Below, in pieces: positions 1 to 8,214 of a stretch of 19,698 bases of DNA (the stretch's first letter is position 1; each line of letters begins with the position of its first letter). The stretch is from Isohypsibius dastychi (lineage: Eukaryota > Tardigrada > Eutardigrada > Parachela > Isohypsibiidae): contig JAQIWT010000468.1 of the NCBI GenBank assembly GCA_034696485.1, positions 1-19,698 of the forward strand, written 5' to 3'. Made by a program: the position numbers and the translations under genes. The notes below the pieces were generated by a model that did no database searches, was not told where the DNA came from, and saw nothing but the letters and a program-made list of their open reading frames with translations.

Positions 1-181
1 CTTTATTGACCACTATAAATCTGTACTCTCGAGTGGCCAGTGTTGCGTTCACGCAACGCTGCATTTCTGCGACTTCCACCTGCAATAAAAATCCAAAATA
101 ATTCCCAGTTGCTTACAATTGTGTTTAAACCTCATGTTTCAAAAATCAAAACAACCGGACCATTCCTTCATGGGTCGGCCA

Positions 182-1084
182 CTAATGGGTTAATGCCGTT
201 AGGTTGGCACCATGCAAAACCGGGCAGATTTCTTCTGTCACTTCCCCTTTGATCATGACGGTGATCAATGCTGCCAGAGATGTGCACCGACGTTCCGAAC
301 TTTCAGCCCGCATACCACCGACAAGATCTTTCAAATGCTGCGGTCGTGAGCCATCAATTCCGCCTGACGAGCCATTGGGGAACGAATTGAGGGCTCTAAA
401 AACTTCGTCTTTAGATACATCCGCAACAGTAAGTTGAGAATCGGGCTGTGCTGGAAAACAAGTATCCACTGGTTCTGCTGGGTGCTTTTCTTTCAGGGCT
501 TCTAGTGTTTCAATCGACGCGGTAGCTACTGTATCTTCCGGGGCGAGTAATCGAACTGCTCCACTTATATCTGCTTCCATCATCTTTCTCTCGAAGGCTT
601 TCCGGGACGCGTCTTCTGAAGTTGTTGTCTGAGTCCTTGGCAGCCTTCGGTTCCCTTCAACCGCTTCAGTTCTGATCAAGTCTTTCTTGATCGCGGTGGT
701 TGAGCTCTGCCCATCTTTTGCTGGGAGCGGGATTGAAGTATAAGAGAAAAGAACAAGGCGACTCCACGACCGGAAGTTGTTGTGCTTCACGCAGTCATTG
801 ATGATGTTGGTGAGCAAATCAGCCACAGATCTTCTTGCTCCTTTGGAAATCCGTTGAATAACTGGACAGGATTTCCGCAGGCTTCGTTGTTTGGCAGGTA
901 GACCGGAAGTGCTGATTGCTGTTGACTGGGACGAAGGAGACTGAGATGCATTTCGGGGTCGCTTGAGCTGGGCTCTCTGACAGACAGCACTTCCGTGATG
1001 TTTCGTCAGTCCATGAGCGGTCTTTGCTTTGGAACCACATAAATCGCAGACGAAATGACGCGGGTCTGGAGCAGTTTGGTCCAT
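182..1084 (-). CDS. Non-LTR retrotransposon ORF, 5' part only (zinc finger plus start of reverse transcriptase)
   Basis: About 300 codons are open from an ATG at 1084-1082; an upstream in-frame GTG at 1117 is less likely as a start. Near the N-terminus there is a zinc knuckle of the form C-x2-C-x12-H-x5-C (CDLCG...TKHHGSAVC). Further on comes the conserved pre-RT block SFPNGSSGGIDGSRPQHLKD and then TEEICPVLHGANLTAL. The plus-strand copy at 16543-19419 has the same blocks in the same order, and there the protein continues with KKGGGIRPIAV. Here homology stops right after TAL and a stop follows at 182-184, so the catalytic A, B and C motifs of the RT and the endonuclease are absent. The open part has no lesions, unlike the plus copy, and the two differ at many residues, so they are separate lineages. 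This product could not support retrotransposition. Family membership is clear; clade is uncertain among the RLE-bearing groups (R2, CRE, Utopia-like). Confidence 0.85.
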   Translation of the reverse strand: MDQTAPDPRHFVCDLCGSKAKTAHGLTKHHGSAVCQRAQLKRPRNASQSPSSQSTAISTSGLPAKQRSLRKSCPVIQRISKGARRSVADLLTNIINDCVKHNNFRSWSRLVLFSYTSIPLPAKDGQSSTTAIKKDLIRTEAVEGNRRLPRTQTTTSEDASRKAFERKMMEADISGAVRLLAPEDTVATASIETLEALKEKHPAEPVDTCFPAQPDSQLTVADVSKDEVFRALNSFPNGSSGGIDGSRPQHLKDLVGGMRAESSERRCTSLAALITVMIKGEVTEEICPVLHGANLTALTH

Positions 1085-2019
1085 ACTTGCTGGAACAACT
1101 TCAGCAGAAAAAACCACAACAAATCAAATTTGAGCGTTTTTTACTCACATGGCCAGTAGCCATAGGCTAGAATGACGCCAGTCGGAAGTCAGTTAGTGCT
1201 TTCATCAGATTGTTCAAAAGAACAAACCTCAGCAAAACTTCCGGGCCACCCGACAATGGGAATTTTTCTGGAAAATCGATAAACAAGGCGGTACTGGCCA
1301 GATCCGGTGGTAATGACAGTGGAAGGTACAGGGAAATCGATTGGCGAATAAAAGGGTTTCCAGCTCCGGGATGCAGGCGAGATTATATCCTCCTGGAAGC
1401 TCACTCCGCCACTTCTTTCATCAAAATAAGATCAGGGATTTTTTTTGTGAAGCTTGGAACGGAATAACGGTCTCGGAGGTCATACGTACTTCCAGCACGG
1501 CATTGTCGCTGTGGATGAATGTGGCTCGAAGAAGTGAGAAAAAAAAATGTAGAAACAACATTTTCGATTCGCATCCTGTAAAAAATGGTAGCCAAAAGTT
1601 ACCAAACCATGCCATACTTTTCAATCGAGGAAGGGCCTCTGGAAATCAACGTGCTAGAGCATCGCTCTGATTTCCTGGTTCTAAGGTAGAAATAAGTGTT
1701 CTTCAGTTTCTTGGGGAGAGGCGATAATTTCCGGAAAGAACCTGATTGTCATGAAGCAAACAAGGCACGTAGGAGTAACAACAACATGGCTACCATACGT
1801 GCCATGACCTTTCGTAGGCCACCTTTCGTAGTGAGAAGTTTTCGTAGCAACATTCATTGCTGATACCAAAACCTACTGTAACGCTGCTGGTCGCCACGAA
1901 ATTTCGTTGTTTGAGGTATCGTGGTAACGCGTTCTGTTACAATGAGCGGACGTCCCAATTACATCGATTACTTGCGGACTGTTTTTAATGAGTCCCGTTG
2001 AAGAAGTAGGGGGGGGGGG
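1085..2019. other. Non-coding stretch upstream of the truncated retrotransposon
   Basis: No recognisable gene on either strand. The part next to 1085 probably includes the 5' UTR of the minus-strand retrotransposon, but its end cannot be located because the plus-strand copy's 5' UTR is not obviously alike. Small ORFs of 60-110 codons occur and resemble nothing known to me. A run of 11 G lies at 2009-2019. Confidence 0.5.
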
Positions 2020-2023
2020 CTTT

Positions 2024-2301
2024 CTTCATCCATTCGTGCTCACAACTTCTGTGGCAATTTCATCCGTTTAACAGTCTTTTTCCATCAGACGAGTAATGAG
2101 ATATTTCACCCCGTCTGACAAATTGAGATGAGTCGGAAACACAACGGGGTCGTTTGAGATTGATTCAAATAATTCCGGGAGAAGCATGGCAGTGAAAGGT
2201 GTGTTACCCGTGACCATGGCAAATAACGTCACCCCGAGACTCTATAGGTCTAGCGGTCGGCCGGCTACGTAACGCTTGTCGGGTTGAAGACATTCGGGAG
2301 C
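2024..2301 (-). pseudogene. Ser/Thr protein kinase exon remnant (C-terminal lobe, CaMKK-like)
   Basis: Read on the minus strand from 2301, the translation starts with APE (kinase subdomain VIII). It continues as GRPLDL-stop-SLGVTLFAMV and TGNTPF (subdomain IX, normally DxWxxGVxL), then NDPVVFP, and LSDGVKYLITRLMEKD (subdomain X). A further stretch, VKRMKLPQK (subdomain XI, normally D-P-x-x-R-M/I), is recovered only after a one-base frame change. The order and spacing match the C-lobe of CAMK-group kinases, and the GRPLDL...GVTLF wording is closest to what I know of CaMKK. The codon for the near-invariant tryptophan after DL is TAG (2242-2244), and a frameshift follows near 2070. A splice-acceptor-like pyrimidine tract ending in AG (2302-2303) sits exactly before the first codon, so this looks like one genomic exon, not a processed copy. 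No N-lobe or catalytic-loop exon was found upstream. Most likely a pseudogene fragment. Confidence 0.7.
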
Positions 2302-2663
2302 CTAAAAACGATAGAAAACTCACAGAGATCTCTGTATTGAATCCTGAAAATTTCGGGGGTTTTATCTGGTAGACAATCCAGAACAGGATACAAAAAGTTG
2401 GTTTTTCGTCTAGACGAAAAAATCATATTGAAAATGACTCTGATCGAAACCAAAGATCGACAAATATTTGTGGATCTTTCGTAATAAAATTCAACAGAAA
2501 CCTGATGCAAAATCAGATACGTTCCCGCACGGGTGAAAAATCAAATTTCACATTTTACTGTGTACAACCAAGAAAACGTTCGGAATTCGAAAATCTCCCG
2601 TTATTCAAGTTCAGTTGCTGCTTCGTAAAGCAGTATTCAACTGCTGAAACTCAGGAACGGTTT

Positions 2664-2837
2664 GAGGTTGCTATAATTGATTATTGTTGCATTCTCATTA
2701 ATCAATTCCTGATCAAAATCTGATCACCAATATAACTGGATATGTGATAAATAACATACAATCCAACTTCAGAAATTCTTCGATGTTGCTATAATTATTT
2801 ATCTTACTTTCTAATCAATCAATTTCTGATCAAATCC
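2664..2837. repeat. Imperfect direct repeat, two copies
   Basis: Copy A at about 2664-2720 and copy B at about 2782-2837 share the order GTTGCTATAATT, then ...CTAATCAATC or its variant, then TTCCTGATCAAA or TTTCTGATCAAA. The spacing inside each copy is similar. This is a diverged local duplication of AT-rich DNA with no coding potential. Confidence 0.55.
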
Positions 2838-3175
2838 TAAAAACCGAAATTTTAGACCAGATGACCATCAATATGCAAGCGAAGAGCTGATTCTGTTTGG
2901 TGTACATTAATAAGTTGTTGGATTAAAACTGATCACTAAACAACATTGCTTTCGTGATTCAATATGCGCATTCTATTAAGGTTATTGTTTAACTTGAATG
3001 ATCTAGTCGAAGTGGTAATTATTATTGTGAGTGATTGCCAAATAATCACCGGAGAAAGACTTAAAAACATGCAACGCGCAGTAAAATAGTTATGCACCAG
3101 CTCCTCGATAACATTAAGCAAATTGTTCATGAAAAAGCAAGAAGAAGAAAGAATTGAATCAGTTGCTTCGAAGGA

Positions 3176-3195
3176 CCCACGGCGGACGCCGTGGG
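3176..3195. other. GC-rich hairpin
   Basis: CCCACGGC, a GGAC loop, then GCCGTGGG: a perfect 8-bp stem with a 4-nt loop in otherwise AT-rich DNA. It could be a relic of a transposon end, but no CTRR-like terminus or partner end was recognised next to it. Confidence 0.6.
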
Positions 3196-3591
3196 CAATT
3201 TTACTGCGATTCTGCTGAACTTAATCTGATTCTATTGCGATTCTACTGAAGTAATCCTGTTGCGAATTGATTTAACGAGAAACCAAAATACTCCTCTCGA
3301 ATTTGAATTGTGCATTAATCTGTAATAAACCTTACTGAAGTTAACAATGGATTCAAGTTAAAATTTTGTTTTTTTGAACAGTAGTCACATATTACACAGA
3401 TGACATTAATTATATTCAAACTCACATCAGTGTGAAACGGCGTCCCAGTTGGCGAATAGGGCAAATTCGCAGCATTCCCGTAATGAGCCAAAAGAGGTCA
3501 ATAAAACATAAAAACAGATTCGATCCTAACCACTTTTTCACTTCTGCTTGTTTGAATACTTTCAACAGTCCGTACGTCGAGAATTCGATGG

Positions 3592-3613
3592 CCCCCCCCC
3601 CCCCCCCCGGGGG
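3592..3613. repeat. Homopolymer: 17 C followed by 5 G
   Basis: A run of 17 C is followed directly by 5 G. Runs of this kind are prone to length errors in sequencing and to instability. The 11-G run at 2009-2019 is similar. Confidence 0.9.
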
Positions 3614-3625
3614 ATGGATAAAAAA

Positions 3626-3737
3626 AGGGACACCTATAGTAATCCCCGTGTTTCGGAACTTCTGGAATTAATTAATGAAAAGGGACCCCTATAATGAAAC
3701 AGGGACGTCAAAGGGACGCCTATAGTGAAACAGGGAC
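3626..3737. repeat. Short repeat cluster around AGGGACNCCTATARTRAAACAGGGAC
   Basis: The phrase AGGGAC-N-CCTATA begins at 3626, 3681 and 3712. The last two copies run on into GAAACAGGGAC with a 31-nt period. The GGGAC spacing resembles the GTGGGACA sub-repeats of the pogo/Tigger-like element at 5206-5686, so this may be a relic of the end of another such element. No matching inverted end was found. Confidence 0.5.
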
Positions 3738-4880
3738 TTTTGAGATTCCCATAGTGGTACTCTAAATTAATTTTATGAAATTGTCTCATAACGAAGTCTT
3801 CTGAATTTATGAAAATTCATGACTAAATGAGCAAGTTCAGAACAGGCGCATCCTCAGAGGAGACAGATATTCTATGAATGAAAATCTCTTTCTGCAGTCT
3901 GATAAGACCGCGTGTGGTCAAGATGGAAATAAAAGCCACCAGAGGCGCGCTCGCTACGCTTTCATTGTCATGAGCTCTGAGCAATAAGATTAACAGTTTT
4001 CTCTAAAATTGTAGAGAAATGCCGAAGTTTCGTTTAAATAATGACTACATAGCTCAGACAATTCTCTATCCAACGATCGTGATCACTCTCCTTCGAAATT
4101 CTATTCCCCGTTGTCCTTAAGTTACTTTTGCATATGCAGTGCTGGTCGGCAATGCTTTCATTTGATTGGCACAGTATGTCCGCTGTCCAGTTGTCGCTTC
4201 GTTCCAAGTGGGCAACATTATTCGGTGTGTGACAACTCGGGGTTGGAAGGTTCGGTATGAGTTTTTGTGTAACCTTTTTAGGCAGAGGTGGCTCAACGAA
4301 ATCAAGCTGCGTAATCGGCTATTTTGTCCGTTTACCAAACGTTTGCTGGTAGATAATTGAAAGGTAATTGGAAGCAATCCAATGGAATGTGTTAGCGTAT
4401 CTTGTTTGTAGTTCGGAAGGAAAATTTCTGCTAGGATGAACGATGGTGATTTTGAAGGAGTTAGACCCAAAAGAGAAATTGCAGGGACACTTTTCGTTCA
4501 AGATGCTGCCACTGAAAAAGAGGTACGTTCTGCAAAGGTGTTCTGAAAGTTCGTTACTGTAGAATTATGTTACTCTCAGTGTTTTTGGAATCCAAACTCG
4601 TCCAAAGCTGGCATTCACGGTTCTTTACTTTAAAAATCCAAGTGTAAAAGAAGGACGCGATACGCCAAGGGTTCTTCAGCACGTGCTTCTTAATGTTGCG
4701 GCGACGGTCGAGTGAATTGATAGAATAAATTAATATATACAAATTAATTTAAAATATATATTATTAATATATTATTATAACATATTAACATATCACATAC
4801 TGTAATATATATACTTGATGTATATGATCAATATTTGAATTATATAACTAGGTGCTGATGTTTTAGTGGATATCCTCATA

Positions 4881-5101
4881 CCGTGGAACCTCCAAAGTTT
4901 AATAGGCACGGATCCATTATATTTGGGAGGTTTTGAAGTTGTAGAGGTGGCGTTACGTCAAAAATGCGTCGTTCGGTGGCGATTGCCCCATTGTGCCCCC
5001 TCGGAATTCCACTGTTGATTCAGGCACCAGTGACGGGCTAGGAATGCGGATGGCACTGCGGTTGAGCTTAGGTGCCTATTAAATTTTGGAGGTTTCCACA
5101 G
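4881..5101. mobile_element. MITE, 221 bp, TA-flanked
   Basis: The left end reads CCGTGGAACCTCCAAAG, then TTTAATAGGCAC. The reverse complement of the right end reads CTGTGGAAACCTCCAAA, then ATTTAATAGGCAC. The terminal inverted repeat is thus about 30 bp with a few substitutions and one indel. TA lies immediately outside both ends (4879-4880 and 5102-5103), the target duplication expected for Tc1/mariner/pogo elements. There is no transposase ORF, so it is a non-autonomous element. The superfamily is inferred from the TA flanks only. Confidence 0.75.
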
Positions 5102-5205
5102 TACCTATAATCGTAATAATTTGTCGTCACGATACTCATGCATCCGTTTGGAAGAGTTACGATGGTCTTTCGACACGGTTAGCATATTTTTTCGATACAG
5201 CATTA

Positions 5206-5686
5206 CCTAAAAAGTGGAACACTGTCTATCTGGGACATCTGTGTATGAGGGATAGCTGGGACGGAACCGGACTGGGTCCTAACAAATTATATTAGGGAGT
5301 ACCTGTCTATGTGGGACAGATCTAAGTGGGACACCTCTATATGTGGGACAGTTGACCTTGAACGATGCCTGACAAACGAACCTATTTTGTGGGACACTCT
5401 GGTTTTTATGTTTTTGAATTGTATCTGAAATAATAACTGCCGCTGAAAAGTGTACTCACGACCAAAATGAACTCACTTTGGCAGAAAAGCTCGAAGTTCT
5501 GAAAGATCTGGACGCTAAATTGTCGTTACGACAAATTGGGGAGAAGTATAGATCGGTGATTTCTTAAAACATTAAGGGGTCTTCCTTTGTTTAACCAGGG
5601 GTCCCAATCAGGGGTCTACTTATTATGTGGGACACCAATGTATGTGGGACAGCAGAATCGTAACCGCGGGTGTCCCACTATTTAGG
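5206..5686 (+). mobile_element. Internally deleted pogo/Tigger-like DNA transposon, 481 bp
   Basis: The left end CCTAAAAAGTGGAACAC and the reverse complement of the right end, CCTAAATAGTGGGACAC, agree at 15 of 17 positions. TA flanks both ends (5204-5205 and 5687-5688). Inside each end there are several TGGGACA/TGGGACG sub-repeats that look like transposase binding sites. Between them lies a short remnant of a CENP-B-type DNA-binding domain (separate entry). The catalytic DDE region is gone. The right end lies only 4 nt before the TA...A of the Helitron insertion point. Confidence 0.8.
5436..5580 (+). pseudogene. Remnant of CENP-B/Tigger transposase N-terminal helix-turn-helix
   Basis: In one frame the translation includes NELTLAEKLEVLKDLDAK, then LSLRQIGEKYRSVIS, a TAA stop at 5565-5567, and NIKGS. 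This follows the CENP-B_N/pogo pattern (L-T-x-x-E-K-x-x-V, a polar linker, S-x-R-x-I-A-x-x-Y, then S-x-I-S-N-I-K). That domain binds the transposon ends in intact elements. The usual glycine-valine-serine-lysine turn before ST-I-S-N is damaged, and a stop falls in the recognition helix. No catalytic domain follows before the right inverted repeat, so only a relic of the N-terminal exon remains. Confidence 0.7.
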
Positions 5687-5692
5687 TAATCA

Positions 5693-5821
5693 TCAGTCCT
5701 TATAAACTGGTTCCACGTGTCTGTGGCAACCGCGCCCCTCTCCTTGATTGGTTTGTTTTGGATTCTATTCAAACTTCCATTGGTTGGCTTTTTCTGCCTG
5801 AAGTTTGATTGGCTGAAAATG
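5693..5821 (+). promoter_or_regulatory. Helitron 5' promoter-like block with three inverted CCAAT boxes
   Basis: A GC-box-like CGCGCCCCTC is followed by ATTGG at 5747, 5779 and 5808 (spacing 32 and 29), and an ATG at 5819. The same positions relative to the element start hold in elements 2 and 3. ATTGG is the inverted CCAAT box bound by NF-Y in animals; promoter function is inferred. A TATAAATA at about 6255 lies downstream and could be an alternative core promoter. Confidence 0.6.
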
Positions 5822-5890
5822 GAGAACCCGATTTGCCGTGCATTAATGGTCTGGACCCATTGCCCATATTGGTCTGGACCCATTCGGACC

Positions 5891-6143
5891 TTATCCTTCA
5901 GTACACATGTACTGAGATTTATATCACTCACTACACAGGCACAAAAGGCGTGTTTTTCTCTCAGTGTGAACGACAACGTCACTGAAACGACCTGAATGAT
6001 TTTTATCCTTCAGTACACATGTACTGAGGGATCCTTATCCTTCAGTACACATGTACTGAGATTCATATAACTCACTACACAGGCACAAAAGGGGTGTTTT
6101 TCTCTCAGTGTGAACGACAACGCTACTGAAACGACCTGAATGA
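5891..6143 (+). repeat. Two direct repeats of about 109 bp in the Helitron leader
   Basis: Copy A (5891-5999) and copy B (6035-6143) are nearly identical. Each starts with TTATCCTTCAGTACACATG and ends with GAAACGACCTGAATGA. The 35-nt spacer holds a third copy of the palindrome CAGTACA-CA-TGTACTG, so this palindrome occurs at 5899, 6011 and 6043. Confidence 0.85.
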
Positions 6144-6586
6144 CAGAACGTCCAGAGTTTCCAGAATATTTCCGATGGGCGTTCACGTAACAAAATCGGT
6201 AGTTCTGATTGAATGTCTCATCACGTTCTCCCGACGTTCTTGCAGATCCTCCAGAGTATAAATATCGGATATTCTTCAGGGTTTAGCGTTTAGTTTCGAC
6301 TTTTCTCAGCAGTTAATCCTTCATATAAAATCAAAGCTGTGTTTTGTCAGTACACAGACGATTTGTGAATCTTTCTTGAAGCTGAAGGAGTGGTCAAGGG
6401 TCTGACCAATATTGACGGTTCCATATCGTTGATAGATGACAGAATAGTACCCGTGTGCAAAAGAAATTTGGTGCGCAATTTGTTTTTCACATGATTCTCT
6501 GTTTGAACTCTTCATTTACAGAACGCCTCACCGGTTTGAAGATCGACAAGACGTGGCGATATTCAAAGTTCCGAAACAATTCATTC

Positions 6587-7310
6587 ATGAAACAGCACAG
6601 AGTCAGGCAGTCATCTGAAGAAAGGAGAAGCGTTGCCATAACCGATTCTGAACAACGTCAATCGAAGCGCTTACGGCTAACTCCAGCTGAACGGGTGGAA
6701 ATCAACCAGCAACGACGCGAAGAATCAAAACAGGCCAGAAACAAAGGAACTCACCGTGCTGGATACCGTTGGCAGACAAACCCGCCATCCTTTTGCCGAC
6801 TCGAAGACAGAGTAATATGTTCGTCCTGTCATGCCTTGCATTTCCTCGATGAACGTACTGGAGATTCTGAAGGTCGAGAGAACAACGTTTTCTCTTCTTG
6901 CTGTCAGAAAAGAGCGGTTGTACCGGACATGTTCCCTTCAGCATCATACCCTCCATTGATAAAGGAGTTATTTGAACGCAGACACGAGCTTTCAGAGAAT
7001 TTTCACCGAAACATAAGGAAAATCGACGCCGGCTTCGCATTTGCTTCAGTGGTGTCGAATATTTATAAATTCAAAGGCCCTGGTACCTATGCATACCGGA
7101 TCTCCGGTCAAATGTATCACTACATTGGACCAAAGGAAGCTCCGACCAGCATGACTCCCGTGTACGCACAGCTGTATTTCCTGGACACAGCTGATGCTTC
7201 ACCCATTCGAGCTGCACATCACCGGAATGCTGACATCCATCCCGCTCTGATGATTCTGTTGGAAAACGTCCTCAGATCAGTTAATCCATATGCCGTAGCA
7301 TACCGAATGA
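6587..7310 (+). pseudogene. Helitron Rep-helicase protein, N-terminal part with zinc finger
   Basis: The frame is open from about 6455 to 7552, but Helitron-like sequence runs only to 7310. I place the start at the ATG at 6587; an ATG at 6491 is possible, and an acceptor-like CATTTACAG at about 6521 hints at an upstream intron. The basic N-terminus (RQSKRLRLTPAERVEINQQR) is followed by a Cys-rich motif with CSSCHALHFLDE and FSSCCQK. Then come the Helitron_like_N signatures FHRNIRKIDAGFAFASV, YRISGQMYHYIGP, VYAQLYFLDTADA and VNPYAVAYRM. The region precedes Rep in Helitron proteins and is thought to bind DNA. The reading frame is interrupted at about 7310 by an inserted inverted-repeat element and resumes at about 8215 in the same frame number. 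The last 80 codons of the open frame are therefore transposon sequence. Confidence 0.85.
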
Positions 7311-7322
7311 TAAGCTGGTTTA

Positions 7323-8206
7323 TCAGCACTTGTTTTTTGCCTCCTCACTCAATGTCTGCTCCTTCTCGCTCAGATAACGCGTTGAATGAGGCCGTTTTCG
7401 ACGCTGGCAGACCGATTTACCGTTCGAGCCTCACTCACTCAAAAACACTGGGTGACCCTGGCGTCAGTTTTTCGTTAGCCTCCATATGCACTTGTTTTCC
7501 CACCGAAACATTCATGGCTGTTCCAATCCACACAGCGATTCGGGTAGGCTAGGAGAATGCATAGTTCTTCGATACCTGAAAATTAGGTACGAATAGCAAT
7601 AGGAAACCTTTTCCGGAATGAGGAATTCTTTAACCGAAAATTGAAGACGATTACGATCAAAACGAAAAACGCGAAGCAATCGGAATCAGAATTTTGGTCC
7701 AAGTAACAGGCTTTTCCAGTAGAAGAATCTTCATCCAATAATAAAAGGAGGCGAGCCATTTCATTTGGTTCTATAAGCTCGTTTTTTCCAAGATCGATGA
7801 CATCCTGTGCGTTCCTTCTCGAAATGTTCTTCGAAAATGGCAAAACGAACTGAGAGAAAAGCGCGCACAAAAACGTAAACAGATACAGTTTTCCCAGAAA
7901 TTCCCTGGAAAGCCATGATTGAAAACGTGCTGATTGGTAGGTCAGCACCACTCAACATGTGAATACGCCTCACCCGCCCTCATTGAGAAGTTACCCGCTC
8001 TGCTGAGCGAGCTGGCAATGTGGTTCGCAAAAGCAAATCAATCAAGTCATTTTCAATCATGGCTTCCCAGGGAATTTCTGGGAAAACTGTATGAGGCAGT
8101 GAGGAGTACATGAAGTTTGAACTGATGAGCTTTCATGCGAAATTCTTCTCCTGACTCATTTCTGTGAGTGAGGAGCCTGTGAGTTAGGAGAAAAAACAAG
8201 TGCTGA
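7323..8206. mobile_element. Non-autonomous inverted-repeat transposon nested in the Helitron gene
   Basis: The left end TCAGCACTTGTTTTTTGCCT and the right end (reverse complement TCAGCACTTGTTTTTTCTCC) match over about 16 bp and further after a 2-nt offset. TA lies directly outside each (7321-7322 and 8207-8208). Alternatively, an 8-bp direct repeat TGATAAGC at 7308-7315 and 8204-8211 would be a hAT-type duplication, but then the inverted repeats would not sit at the element's termini. Helitron protein homology stops on the left at 7308 and resumes on the right at about 8215, so it is an insertion. Minus-strand ORFs inside (7583-7951 and a shorter one) are unrecognised and start without clear support. 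Confidence 0.75.
7885..8090. repeat. 41-bp inverted repeat inside the nested transposon
   Basis: The arms are 7885-7925 and 8050-8090, identical at 40 of 41 positions (one T/C difference), with a 124-nt loop. The plus-strand start of the left arm is ACAGTTTTCCCAGAAATTCC. Near-identity contrasts with the decay of the surrounding Helitron, so this is either recent or kept by gene conversion. Confidence 0.85.
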
Positions 8207-8214
8207 TAAGCGTC

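Larger units (their letters stand above)
2304..3420. other. AT-rich non-coding stretch with degenerate repeats
   Basis: No convincing ORF. It contains an imperfect direct duplication of about 56 nt (separate entry), a GC hairpin at 3176-3195, and a short degenerate tandem repeat near 3203-3265 built around TGCGATTCTRCTGAA. Confidence 0.5.
3421..4878. other. Non-coding stretch with short repeats and a possible small exon
   Basis: No recognisable gene. It contains a poly-C run, a set of AGGGAC repeats (both listed separately) and an AT-rich low-complexity tract at about 4725-4850. On the plus strand, an ATG at about 4436 opens 28 codons that stop at a GTACGT donor-like site near 4523 and could be a first exon. 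Nothing in the protein or the surroundings supports a function. Confidence 0.4.

Noticed and set aside
1210-1670. Overlapping plus-strand ORFs as a second gene upstream of the left retrotransposon
   Set aside because: Two frames of similar length overlap with no family resemblance; minus-strand frames are equally open.
4117-4470. Minus-strand ORF of 117 codons
   Set aside because: No recognisable domain, no conserved pattern and no splice or promoter context; probably chance.
4725-4850. AT-rich tract as a replication origin or matrix attachment region
   Set aside because: Low-complexity AT sequence alone gives no specific support.
7583-7951. Minus-strand ORF of 122 codons as a transposase of the nested element
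   Set aside because: No transposase motif is visible, it overlaps one arm of the 41-bp inverted repeat, and another frame is open over the same bases.
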